The translations under genes and the position numbers were made by a program. Of a stretch of 64,000 nucleotides of DNA, positions 16,100 through 27,700 are shown piece by piece. Every line of letters starts with the position of its first letter. The stretch's first letter is position 1. The notes under the pieces are model-generated. The model saw only the letters and a program-made list of their open reading frames with translations, ran no database searches and was not told the DNA's origin. The stretch comes from Paroedura picta. Taxonomy: Eukaryota; Chordata; Lepidosauria; Squamata; Gekkonidae. The DNA lies in contig NC_135373.1 in the NCBI RefSeq assembly GCF_049243985.1, positions 80,416,213-80,480,212 of the forward strand, read 5' to 3'.

Positions 16100-16250
16100 T
16101 CAAGTGGGTAGTCATGTTGGTTTGAAGCAGCAGAACAAATTTAGAGCCCAGTGGCACCTTTAAAACCAATGCATTTGTATTCAAGGTATAAGCTTTCGTA
16201 TGCACACACACTTCCTCAGATGCAATGTTATGGAATGGAAGTAATCCATT
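16100..16250 (+). repeat. 'Gtgggtagtcatgttgg' repeat copy
   Basis: This is the longest copy in the window of the family also at 13300 and 8455: 'agcccagtggcaccttta', then 'ggtataagctttcgtatgca' and 'acttcctcagatg'. Confidence 0.55.
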
Positions 16251-16704
16251 CAAATTTATAGGTAGAGTGTGAGACTAACATACAACATAACAAAAATGGT
16301 TAACAGTTTCAGAGAGAAGTAGGAAAAAAACACACAATTTGGATTTATTTGTATTCACTTGAGATTGAATTGCAAGGGAAAATTTTGGCCACAATAAAAA
16401 TGTTAATCTCTACATTAAGAGAATAATGGGCGAATAGGTGAATTGCTGACGGGTTAGCTGATATCTCAAGAATATTGGGGGGAAAGCCCTCTGGTTGCCC
16501 TTCAGTAATCTTAGTAATGTTCGCCCCAAGGTTGCCTTGCATTTTTTTCCCTAGCTGAAACCTCTTGAATCAGTTTTAATTAGGTTAAAGCTTCAATGCC
16601 ATACATATTACTTTGACAGTAAAGTTCCACTGAAATTGATGGGCCTTACTTCACCTATTAGAATTTCCCCCCGGAGGAAAGCAGTGATAATATTTTATTG
16701 GTCA

Positions 16705-16977
16705 CTAATCTGTGGCGCAGAGTGGTAAGGCAGCAGACATGCAGTCTGAAGCTCTGCCCATGAGGATGGGAGTTTGATCCCAGCAGCCGGCTCAGGGTTG
16801 ACTCAGCCTTCTGAGGTCGGTGAAAATGAGTACCCAGCTCGCTGGGGGGTAAATGGTAATGACTGGGGAAGGCACTGGCAAACCACCTCGTGTTGAGTCT
16901 GCCATGAAAACGCTGGAGGGCGTCACCCCAAGGGTCAGACATGACTCGGTGCTTGTACAGGGGATACCTTTACCTTT
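16705..16977 (+). repeat. Sauria-type SINE, near full length
   Basis: The tRNA-like head reads TGTGGCGCAGAGTGGTAAGG and GGGAGTTTGATCCCAGCAGC. The tail reads 'gggtcagacatgactcggtg' and 'ggatacctttacctttt'. The tail wording resembles the BovB 3' end, which is the known partner LINE of Sauria SINEs. Confidence 0.9.
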
Positions 16978-17079
16978 TTAACCACATTCACATTGTTATA
17001 GTCTGTTACCTTTGTTATAGTTTAATGTTATTATTACTGTTGTTATGAAAAACATGTACTGTTCCATGTACTGCTTTCT

Positions 17080-17440
17080 ACATTTTATATAAACCGACCT
17101 GAGCCTCAGGGAAGGTGGTAAGGTAAAGGTAAAGGTATCCCCTGTGCAAGCACCGGGTCATGTCTGACCCTTGGGGTGACGCCCTCTAGCGTTTTCATGG
17201 CAGACTCAATACGGGGTGGTTTGCCAGTGCCTTCCCCAGTCATGACCATTTACCCCCCAGCAAGCTGGGTACTCATTTTACCGACCTCGGAAGGATGGAA
17301 GGCTGAGTCAACCTTGAGCCGGCTGCTGGGATCGAACTCCCAGCCTCATGGGCAAAGTTTTCAGACTGCATATCTGCTGCCTTACCACTCTGCACCACAA
17401 GAGGCTCTTAGGGAAGGTGGTATATAAATACAAAAATAAA
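17080..17440 (+). repeat. CR1-group LINE 3' tail interrupted by a SINE
   Basis: The left part 'gacctgagcctcagggaagg' and the right part 'agggaaggtggtatataaat' plus AAATAAATAAATG form one LINE tail. The SINE at 17121-17409 divides it. Confidence 0.75.
17121..17409 (-). repeat. Sauria-type SINE with 13-bp target duplication
   Basis: This is the SINE in reverse orientation, from 'aggtaaaggtaaaggtatcc' to 'gccttaccactctgcaccac'. The sequence AGGGAAGGTGGTA occurs at 17108-17120 and again at 17410-17422, so the target duplication is exact. Confidence 0.9.
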
Positions 17441-17779
17441 TAAATGTAGCTCTAGGACAAATTTTGAGCCCGGTGGCACCTTTAAGACCAAAAAAGTGTT
17501 GTCATCCTAACAGCTAATACACTTGAATGTGTTATGTTAAGCTTTATTTTAAAAATATATATGTTACTCCTCAAAATACTACAAGTCTCTTTAGTTACAT
17601 CAGACTTTTAGTATAACGCAGTCAGATAGTCGAAATGTTTGTAAGCATTGGTGTGGAAGTAGTGCGATTGAACGGGTTCCAAAGGAAAACCCCCGATGCG
17701 ACAGGTCCGTGGCTTTTCGAGAAACGGTCAAAGTGATCCGGATATCACACTCAAGCCAGCCGGGTCAGTCAACAAAAGT

Positions 17780-18400
17780 GTGGCATGGCAATCGATCACA
17801 AATGCAGGGAAACTACGTGTCCCAGCATGCTATGCGTACCACATTTTTCTTCCCGGCTCGCCACGCGCTTCTGTTCTCTGATTGGTGGGAGTGGAGCAAA
17901 TGTTGAAAAACTCCGTTTCTGTAATCCTGGTGTTTTTTGCATCATCCTTACGACACGGCGAATGCCCGTTCTGTTCCAGAGTGTAGTCCCGAGGAGTGCT
18001 GGGAGCTGTAGTCCCAGGAGGATTGTTTCCCGGGCGGCTCTAGGGGAAGGTAGGTGGGGACGCTGCCCCTCTCTCCCCTCCTCCGCCGACACGCAGCCTT
18101 CCCGCGACGCCTCTTGCCGGCCAGCCAGCGGCTTCTGCCCCGGGCCGCCCTCAGCCTTGCCTCGTGGCAGCGGGGAGGGAAGGCGGGGCCCCCTCCTGAA
18201 TGGAGCAGGGGGAAGGTAACGACCGGCGCTCTGGGGGGGCAGCGGCGCAGCCCAGCTTGCAGGCGGCCCAGGGAGAGGGGTGGCTGCCCTGCTGCAGATG
18301 CTCCGGGGGAGAGGGAAGGCGGCTGCGCGTGGCTCGGCGGGCGGGGCACGGTGGCCTCGTGCTTCCCAAGGCCGGCTAGCTTGGGGGCCGCCTTAGCTCC
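17780..18400 (+). promoter_or_regulatory. XPOT: XPOT promoter, CpG island and likely 5' UTR exon
   Basis: A CpG-rich block starts here and is the only good promoter candidate upstream of XPOT. It holds an inverted CCAAT box (GATTGGTGG, about 17880) and two sequences like the ZNF143 site: ACTACGTGTCCCAGCATGC at about 17813-17831 (plus), and the complement of GGGAGCTGTAGTCCCAGG at about 18001-18018 (minus). A likely first-exon donor is GAAG|GTAGGT at 18049/18050; GAAG|GTAACG near 18215 is an alternative. The ATG lies 6.7 kb downstream. Confidence 0.65.
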
Positions 18401-19197
18401 CCTCGTGAAGAAAACCCACCTGCTGGCAGGCCGGGGCGCACAATGGCGATTGCACTCGTTATTATCCTCCCTCCCCCTGTGAAGGTCCGGCAAGCAAGCC
18501 CCGTTTACATGGTACAGTGGACGCGTGTGCGTTCACTGTAGACAGGAATCTGGGGACCAGCGCCTGCATAAGTGTGCTGTTTCAGTCACAAGTTTAGTTG
18601 TGTGTGGGTTGCATGTAGCATGAGAATTATTCCGTGTGCATATAAACGCAATGTGCATGTGAACGCTGCTTTAGTGTCCAAGCGAAAGGCGGCTTCCAGT
18701 TTTTGCCAGTCAGGATAAAGGATGATGGAGGAAGTTAAAAATAACTTAGTTGCAATTCTGGCATTTTTAGCAACCCTTAGCTTCTCGCCGGGGGGAGGGG
18801 GGAGGCAGTAGTTGGCCTGGAATCTGCTCTAGGATTTCCTCTGATTCCACGCTCTGCACATGAAATGATTCACACATACATGCCTTATCACATGACAAGA
18901 CTGATAAGTGCTGGAGCGATAAGATACCTTGTTCTGGTGCTTTCACACAGTCACTTGATGGTATAGCCAAGTGATGCGTTTGTAGGGTCTGCGTAGCCTG
19001 TTCCTTTGCAGAGTTAGTTGCCTACTGAGATAAGCTTAGGTGTGGCTAATGCCATGTTGGAACAAGTTGTTAGTTTCTTAGTGTTGCTTAGATCATGCTC
19101 TGTAACATCTTAAGTGTTCTTAAAAACATACTACAGAAGATTGTATTTAAGAGAGGACCATTGGGGTATAATTTCATTATGAGTTATTATTTCATTA

Positions 19198-19362
19198 TGA
19201 GTAAAATGAGTACCCAGCTTGCTGGGGGGTAAACGGTAATGACTGGGGAAGGCACTGGCAAACCACCCCGTATTGAGTCTGCCATGAAAACGCTAGAGGG
19301 CGTCACCCCAAGGGTCAGACATGACTCGGTGCTTGCACAGGGGATACCTTTACCTTTACCTT
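19198..19362 (+). repeat. Sauria-type SINE, 3' part
   Basis: The copy runs from 'aaaatgagtacccagcttgc' to 'gatacctttacctttacctt'. The head is missing. Confidence 0.85.
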
Positions 19363-21413
19363 AACCAGGGTCCTGGACAATAAAGGCAGTTTTTTTTTTT
19401 TTTTTAATTCTTGATTGCTCACCTTCACTTGACAATCATCAGATGTTAAATGCCAAAATGTCAAGTGATGTACAGGCATTGACACCTTTAATGAAAACTA
19501 ATCATTTAGCACATTTATCTGCAAGGAGGTAAGGCTTTTAACGACCTTAAATGCTGTGTTAAATTTTAGAGCATGAGCCTTATTAAAGCTGTTTGTAAAT
19601 ACAGAACTAAAATGTGTGACCTTCTGTATGCATGTTTTTGCTTTTTCATCATCTTGCTAATAATGAAGTAATGGTGAACAGTGCAATCCTATGCAGAGTT
19701 GCTCCTTCCTCTAAGTACATTGATTTAAATGGGTATAAAAATTCTTCAAAGGATTGCACAGTAAATCATCCTTCTGCCTTTCAGATACTTAGATCACAAA
19801 GTCTATGGACTTGTTTTTCTTAGCAAATCTTTGAAAGAGAAGGTCAAAGCTGCTTCTTGAAAACTCCTCTGTGTGAAGGCTTATTTAGTGGGATATCTTA
19901 CTACTGCATATTGGAGTATTTGATATGTTTTGGAGGATTTACTTCAGTAAAGCAATCCCCCCCCCCCCCTGAATCTGTTCTGAAAATTATAGTGCTGCTT
20001 CAAAGAAAAACAATTGGTGAGAAAAGATGTCAAAGCCTTTGCATTTCATTACCCGTCTTGAAAGTTTTTGATATAAATGAGACCTTTATCTGAAATAAAT
20101 ATTCAAAATTTTCAGAATACTTGGTTTTAAGACTACCAGAAAAATAATTTTGTAAAGTATAAGTAGCTCTTTTATTGCCAAGCATGTTGTATTTGTCTAG
20201 TGTGGCTTGTTTTGTAGACTTTGAGCTGTTTTTTAGTAAGAAACTCAAACGTTGGCTCTCTCCTGCAACTATATACAAATGCTTAGTTTTCGTTCCACAG
20301 TGAGCATACTTAGCCAAGAACTGAAAGAGAGGTTGCCATACTGGAGCAGCCCCTGTGATAATGTAGGAGAGGCTTTAGGTTCAACCTGGGCATACTGGGA
20401 TAACAATGTTTGCTCTTGTTCAGCAGCTGGTTTTTCTAGCTTAGTGTGGTACTGATAATCCAGCTAAATTATTCAGGTATGATTTCAACTGATAGAAAAG
20501 GGTTATGTACAACCCAAAGCATATATTCTCTTAATCTTTTTTGGCAACATATCACCCTATATTCTCTGGGATTAGAATGAAAGCTTTCCATAGAAAGATG
20601 ATTAACAAGATAAGAACGTGACAACAACTGCTAAACATATTGAGCTAAACTGCTAAATGTATCTTCACAGTGTGATCCATCTATTTACCACTTCATTATA
20701 TAATTACACAATATTGAAAATACAGGAGATATAAGCATGTTTGAACACAATCATTAAAATGTGTTGCAGTTGTTTCGCTTTGTGTAAATACTTCAGTTGC
20801 AAATGTAGAGTGTCATGTGCTCATATAAGGGGTGGCTTTCCAGCAAGGAGGGAAATAGTCCATCCATTCTTCTATGTAGAACAGTGATGTAGTGTAGAAC
20901 ACTCAGTGGCTCAGGAGCCAACAGTGGTTCCTTCTGAGAAACCTTGGGTTGATAGGAGGTTCTCACCTTGAAATGGCTATTGCGTAAGGATCGGTAAACT
21001 GTGAGCCTTCCTGATCTGTAGGCCCTGTGTTTTCCATACATCTCTTCTTTTTGGTCTCTGTGCTCTCATCCAACCACGCAGGCAGCAGCTGGGAGGGAGA
21101 GAAAGCTGGCTGTGGAAAAGAGAGGGTAAACTCATTCTCACCTCATGATAGCCACACAAAAAAAGAGCAGCCTGGCTACAGTGGGTGGTAGTGGTGTTAC
21201 TCCCTGTTCTCCATGTCCAACTTGTTTTCCTCTCAGGATGCCTAAGCAATCTCTCTCGTTCACCTCAACTGTTCTGCCTTGTGTTGGAGACAGCAAGAAA
21301 TCACAGAGGAAAGTAAAAGGCACAGATTCAGCAGTCATGGAGTGAGGAAGCCCTACATGCACATTGTTACTCTGGTAATTTAAGACTACAATTCTATAGG
21401 AAATATTAGATAT

Positions 21414-21618
21414 ACAGTATTTGCTGGCGTATAAGACTACTTTTCCCCCCTGAAAAACATGCCTCCTATACGCCGGGTGCACTTCAGTTGGGATAGACAT
21501 AGCTGCCCATAGTGACCCATAGTACTGTAATGTAATGTAACAAACTCTATATTTTGAGTGGAAATGTTGGGGGGTCGTCTTATACGCCCAGTCGTCTTAT
21601 ACGCCGGCAAATACGGTA
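21414..21618. repeat. Palindromic MITE with GGCGTATAAGAC ends
   Basis: The left end TACAGTATTTGCTGGCGTA is mirrored by the right end ending GCCGGCAAATACGGTA. The interior holds 'cttcagttgggatagacata' and 'ctctatattttgagtgg'. Copies at 39217-39428 and 56948-57155 share ends and interior. Confidence 0.8.
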
Positions 21619-22027
21619 TCTTATATGTATTGTGGTTTTTCCAACTGCCTTTGTATTTCATTTTAGTACCTGGTTGATAATGGATTTTTATGTCATTTCA
21701 GACAGACCTGTTTTAGTAAACTGCTAGTAGAATTTATTTACCTGTTCAGACAAATCCGCTTGTGTTGAGTTAACAAAGCGAGGTTGAACTGCAATTGACA
21801 AGAACTACTTGCTTCTAGTTTTCACCTCTTCCTTGTACCTCTGAATTGCTGTAGTATGCTGTCTCAAAGCTCCATCAGGCTTCCTGCAATGCCACTCCCC
21901 CCTTTTTTTGGATTTTTAAAATATTACCATGCTGAACAAATTAAATGGGAGTGTGTTGCAAGCAGTGGTAACCATTGAATCTACTTGGCTACATATTTTA
22001 GATTTTATGCTTTCTGTGCATAACTCT

Positions 22028-22358
22028 GGCCGATTATGCATGGGGGGGGATAGCGCGCATGCAGGGTGGAATGGCAGCGACTAAAATCACCGATAACGCA
22101 TGGCGCCGGCTGCAAGCGTCTGCAGATTTGGTGCATGCCGCCAAAAAAGCCGTGTTAGCGAAACGCAGTAGAAAGCACAGCTTCCGGGTTACCGGGGCAC
22201 AAACAGAAGCGGCGCCAGGGTCGCCTTGTGCATAATTGGTTACTCTGGGTTTTGCCGCCATTGCGTCCTGTCCCGTGCATAAGCGGTTTGCTTCGCTACT
22301 TCCCCCTCCGCGTTTTCCATGTGACCTGAAATCGCCGTTTCAGCGGCCGTGCATAATG
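22028..22358 (-). repeat. CpG-rich TTATGCAC element, copy A
   Basis: The ends are GGCCGATTATGCATGG and GGCCGTGCATAATG. The interior is GC- and CpG-rich and has further TGCATAA motifs near 22229 and 22276. It is the inverse of copy B at 23115-23436 ('gtgcataattggt', 'ggttttgccgccattgcg', 'gtgcataagcggtttgcttc'). Confidence 0.75.
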
Positions 22359-22589
22359 TAAAAATACTGTTAATTAGACTTTGAGTCCTAGTTTTTTGCA
22401 CTGAAATAGATTCAGGTGTACTTGCTTTGTTAATTAAAGAAATACCATGAACACGTTTAATTATAACACAGAACAAACTTGTCTACATATAGAATTTTCT
22501 GTAAGCGAGGTTGCAGTTGTTTGATTAGTTGGACTTTGAGCTAATATGTTGAGCTGAAAGGACAATTTCTTTCTTACTTTCTTCAGCTA

Positions 22590-22805
22590 GCTTGCTGTAG
22601 TGGTGGCCACTAATCTAGAGAACTGGGTTTGATTCCCCACTTTTCCACATGAAGCCAGCAGACTGACCTTGGATCAGTCACAGTTTTTCCAGAGCTCTCT
22701 CAGACCCACCTACCCCACAGGGTGAGGAAGGGTAGGCAATTGTAAGCCTGTTTGAGACTCTTTTGCATAAAGAGTTTTTTCTCTTCTTCATTTGCTTCTG
22801 GTAGC
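22590..22805 (+). repeat. tRNA-derived SINE (older copy)
   Basis: The copy has 'gaactgggtttgattcccca' (box B), 'gaccttggatcagtcacag', 'ccacctaccccacagggtga' and a CTT tail. Confidence 0.75.
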
Positions 22806-23114
22806 TTAAGTCCCAGTGGGGAGCTCAGTGGGCAAGTGAGAAAACCCTGTTTAAAAAGCTTCCAAAATGCTTGCATATACTACAGATTAGTATTGTGTCG
22901 TTGTAAACAAATTTAAAAAGAGAGCAGCAGACAAGGGGCTGAGTAAAATGGAGGCCATCTGACAGCCTATGCTCTGAGAAAGGCTTGATCTAAAGGTTGA
23001 TCCAGCAAAGGCCATATTGGACTTTCAACTGGACTCCACTGAGGCTGCATTGAGGGCGTGTAAACAGCAGCAAGCTGCTTGTTTTCAGCTGATGTTCCAT
23101 TAGCGTTCTCTATA

Positions 23115-23436
23115 GCCTATTATGCACGGCTGCTGAAACGGCAGCATGGAGAACGCGGAGGAGGAAGAAGCGAAGCAAACCACTTATGCACGGGACGGAA
23201 CGCAACGGTGGCAAAACCCAGAGTATCCGATTATGCACGCGGCTACTCCGGAGCTGCTTCTGGTTGTGCCCTGGTCCTGGAAAGCTCCACTTTCTTCCAC
23301 ATCTCGCTAATGCAGCTTTTTCGGCGGCATACGTAGACTCTGCGCCCGGTTGCCGCCTACAGCGTGCATAATTGGTGATTTTAGCCGCCACCATTCCACC
23401 CCGAATGTGGACCTTCCACTACGTACATAATGGGCC
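23115..23436 (+). repeat. CpG-rich TTATGCAC element, copy B
   Basis: The ends are GCCTATTATGCACGG and CATAATGGGCC. Interior TTATGCA or TGCATAA motifs lie near 23184, 23231 and 23365, dividing the element into blocks of about 50-130 bases. Copy A lies 757 bases upstream in the opposite orientation. Confidence 0.75.
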
Positions 23437-23812
23437 TTAGTGTCATCCTATGCAGAGCTGCACCCTTCTAAGCCTACTGATTTCAGTGGTTCTGCCTAAG
23501 ATGGCACTGTAATTCATATAACCTGGTGATATCTGGCCATGCAATAATTAGGGATGGAAAGAGGTCAACTGATGTTAGCCTCCCAGATCGTTTAAATTGT
23601 TTCATGATATGTGTAGTATTGAGATTCGCCCCTTGTAGGCAGCTCGATGGTGGGGTGGGGCTGGGCAAAAGTGTGTAGATGGTACCAATCTTTTTGCTCC
23701 CAGAAGTTTGATCACTCAGGAGACTTCTTGTTGAGGAGTGGGGAATCAAACTCGATTCTCCAGATTAGAGTCTGCCACATTTAACCATACACTGCACTGT
23801 TATCTGGGTCAA

Positions 23813-24125
23813 GATGATGGGACCACATCGCTTCTATTTTGAAGGCCTTTCACTGGCTGCTGATTAGTGTCTGGATGCAATTCAAGATGGTAGTGTTCAT
23901 TTTAAAGCCCATCATGACCATGGGTCTTTGAAGCACTGCCTCTCTTTATACATCCATTTGTTCTTCCTGGCAGAGTCTACTGTTAGGACTCCCCTCCACC
24001 AAGGTATGGTTGGTAACATCTGGGCTTGAGTTTTCTCAACTACCTTATACCTCTGGAACAGCCTCCTGGAAGAGGTCCAGCAGTCCTCTTAGCTTTCTGG
24101 TGATGCTGCAGAACACTGTTCTGTA
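23813..24125 (+). repeat. Old CR1-group LINE fragment
   Basis: A decayed stretch equivalent to HWLP...FK and WN.LLEEVQQ of the LINE ORF2 C-terminus can be followed ('cactggctgctgattagtgt', 'ctggaacagcctcctggaag'). A G run (24129-24145) closes it. Confidence 0.55.
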
Positions 24126-24738
24126 GATTGGGGGGGGGGGGGGGGAGTAGCATAAGGTGTTCGTAGACTGTTAATTTGTAAAAGTTTCACAAATCACCAT
24201 AATACATTTGGCTTGAACCAAATACAATAATTACATGCTTTTTCTCCTGAGATGTTCAGGGGAAAGGCAATCGTCTAAATTCTTTGAATAAATAATGGGA
24301 CTTATATTGCCCAGTTATGGAATATGCACAAGATTTTTTAAAGCACAAATTAGTTCTGGATTTTGCTATTTGTTGGGATACATTTCTGCCCTTGCATTCA
24401 AGGTGAAACTAACATAGTATTGCACAATAAAAAGCATGCTGGGTTTCATCTCTGGACATAGGAGTCATTTTCATAAGAATTAAAAGCTTGATGCGTGACA
24501 TCAAAAAGACATTAACAAGAATATTTTCCTGCTTATATCTGGCTTGTGGGTACTAATAAGACTGGCTGAAATTGGGTTAGACAACTTCATACAGAATAAT
24601 ATAGCAAAAATAATGATTGGTTTTAATTAAGCTGACTTCTTGCTATTGCCTGTTTCCTTTGCAGATGTATACAGTTTCTACCGAAGGTGAATGGGACAAT
24701 CCTGTGAAAGATAAGGAAGCTGGGGCATAGCAATAGAA

Positions 24739-27700
24739 ATGGATGAACAAGCTCTTTTGGGGTTAAATCCAAATGCTGATTTAGACTTCAGGCAACGAGT
24801 AAGTTTAATTTGTGACTACAGTTAGTTTGATAAATGCCAGTTCAGAGTAAGCAATAAAGACCTATAGCCGAAGTTGTAGAAAGTCGATTCAAAATGGTAT
24901 GTAACTGATTTTGTTTTCCACTTCATTAATTCCACTCACCCCTGACTCTGAGCTCTGTGTCTCCATGGGATGCATCATGCCCTGGTCTTACAGTCTCCTC
25001 AGCACTTGTCCGCTTGCTGCTACTATGTAAAGCATACAGGGTGTTTGTAGTCCCTAAGTTTTTCCCCATCTTTCTCTTTTTTAAATTGCCCCTCCGTCAA
25101 TTTGCTCCCAGGGTTTCTGTGCATCTCCTTGTATTCCTGTTTTTCAACCATTACCCAGTTTTGTTCCTTTGCTTCAGTGGCATTAAAAAATGACTGCAGT
25201 TTCTAAGTATATGCTGTAATCTGCTACCTCCAGCTTAGAATATGTAAAATAATGTACAATTCTAGAATTTGTATTGACTTGGGAAAGGTCTCTAAATATG
25301 CCACTCTCTCTCCTAAGCTGCATTTTGAAGAAAGTCTCTCTTTTTTGTTATATTCATCATTTCAGGCACTAGCTTATTTTGAGCAGCTAAAGGTCTCTCC
25401 AGATGCTTGGCAGGTGTGTGCTGAAGCTTTAGCCCAAAGAATTTACAGGTAAAAAAATTACATCAATTGCTTTCTCTAATTGGGTAGCATTTTGCAGTTT
25501 TAAGATTTTGTCTGGTAACTGGAATTTTGCCAAGCAAATCTTACTGTTTAAAGCCATATGATCTGGGTTTGTTGCTGGGGGATAGTCAAGTCATGGCTGA
25601 TTTAAGATGACCGTGTAGGGTTTTGAAGGCGAGAAACATTCAGAGGTGGTTTGCTATTGCCTACCTCCATGTCACAGCCCTAGCATTCCTTGGTGGACTC
25701 ACCTCCTAATACTAACCAGGGCTGACCCTGCTTAGCTTCCAGGATCCAATGAGAGCCCTGTGGGCTTACCAGGTCAGGTGGTGTTGGGTAGCCTTAAATA
25801 GTAATTTCATGTAGCAAGCTTTTATAGCCATTCTGAAGCAGCAGATGAAAAACTGAAGCTACTGAAGCAACCTTTTAAAAAATCTGCACAGCCAGTCAGA
25901 TCTCCATTGGGTAATCAGATGCTCTTCTGGGCAGAAGCCTTACCTGGCCTCATCCACTTTGTAAAACCTGTTACTTAGAGGCCTGAATATGTGTTGGTAG
26001 GTGCCACATTGGGGAACCCTGGCCCCAACTACTGGTCAACTAAACTACTTGACCAAAAGACTGGAAGCTTGCTTTTTAAAGGATTCTGCTCCCTGTGTAT
26101 AATTCTGTGTTTGTGCAGGGCAGTCATGGAATACACCCAAATAAAATTGGCAGCTGTCAGAATTTTAAGTGCTCAACTTTGTGCTAAAATATCTTATATG
26201 GTTTTTAGGGTGGTATTTTTTAAGGAATTAGCAGTATTTGTATCTACTATTAAAATTATGCACTTAAAGTTTGCATAATATTTCAATAGTTTTTAGCTGT
26301 ATTTACATAAACTTTATGCCAGTTAAAGGTGACTGACTAGTTCAGTAGTTTGGATTGCATTGTATTTCTCTTTCCAGTGATGACCACATCAAGTTCTTCT
26401 GCTTTCAAGTTCTGGAGCACCAAATCAAATACAAGTAAGAAGTCTTATATCTGCACAGTTTTAGTGAATGAAAAAGGAATTTAGGAAGGGTTATTTATTT
26501 ATATAATGTCATTTATTGTCATTTTAAATATTCAGGTAGCTTGAAAATTGCATCATTGCAGTCCCAGCTGTGTAATAAATGCTGTGAAAAAGCAATGAAT
26601 TGCTTGATCAGTGCTCCAGTAGTAAGAACTGGAGGAAAAGCTGAACAACCAATACTTTCCTTTATGATCAGTTGTATCCCTCAAGAAGCTTAGTAGGGGA
26701 AATCACCAGAGCTTGCCTAGTTATTGCAATAGGACCAAAACCTGCTACTGTTTGTGAGAAGGGGAAAGCCCTCTTCCTATCCTCACAACACAACATGAGG
26801 AAGATTAGACTGAAAGAAAGTGACTGTCTGAAGTGAGCTTTTTGCCATGGCTGGATTTTTTTATCCCAGGCCTATTAGATCCCAGTCTGACACTCCAATA
26901 CTGTGAAATATTCTATATCCCCCCAAAGCATTAGAATCATTTTACCTTTTGACTTTATTCAGCCTCATAACATTCTGATGATGAAGTTTTTTGGCAGGAA
27001 TTATATATTCTAATTTTGAAGGGGGAAAAAACCCTTTTATATATAGACAGGACCATAACCTACTAAATTCCTTAAAGCTGAAATGAAGCTAAGTATTCTT
27101 TTTATGTTTTTTAGGTATCCTCAGTTAACTGAAGTACAGCATCAGCTAATTAGGGAAACCCTCATAGCATGGCTCCAAGCTCAGGTAGGTTTGAACACAG
27201 GCTCTGCATTATACTTTGTTTACCAAAGTCAGTATAATCTACTCCGACTGGAAGCTGCTTTCCTGGGTTTTAGGTGGAGGTCTTTCACGTTGCATACTAC
27301 CTGAGCCTTTTAACTGGGAATGTCAGATATTGAGCCTGGACCATTTGCATGCAAAGCAAATGCTCTACTACTAAGGATTCTTCCTAGATATCTGCATATG
27401 GTTGTCATGAAGTATCTGTTTTTAATTATTTCTAAGTTTTTAATGTGCATATATTTCCCATATATTCTTTTACATAGCCTCGTTCATGAAGTTATAATTT
27501 TTCCTCCCTTAGATGGTGAATTCTCAACCAGAGAAGACATTTATACGAAACAAAGCAGCTCAAGTCTTTGCTTTGCTGTTTGTTACTGAATATCTCACAA
27601 AATGGCCCAAGTTTTTCTTTGATATTCTGTCAGTAGTAGGTCTTAATCCTCGAGGAGTGGATTTGTACCTTAGAATCCTTATGGCGGTTGATGCTGAATT

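Larger units (their letters stand above)
13111..17780. other. RPL18A-XPOT intergenic stretch, repeat-rich
   Basis: No host gene is recognised. The space is filled by a BovB 3' end, a TTTATGCAC-type MITE, a TA-flanked MITE, two Sauria SINEs and LINE tails, listed separately. A 130-codon minus-strand frame at 16253-15861 runs into a repeat and is not believed. Confidence 0.7.
18401..24664 (+). other. XPOT 5' intron, repeat-rich
   Basis: This is inferred to be the large first intron of XPOT, ending at the acceptor before 24665. It contains a SINE fragment, two copies of a TTATGCAC element, a TATAAGAC palindromic element, a tRNA SINE and an old LINE. About 19,400-21,400 holds nothing I can assign except short repeats such as 'agtgcaatcctatgcagag' (19679, and again near 23440). 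Confidence 0.6.

Noticed and set aside
15861-16253. 130-codon minus-strand frame
   Set aside because: Its first third is a dispersed repeat and the rest has no domain; no exon signals.
17785-18493. Open frames of 142-181 codons on both strands
   Set aside because: They are a by-product of the XPOT CpG island; no domain, and frames overlap in opposite directions.
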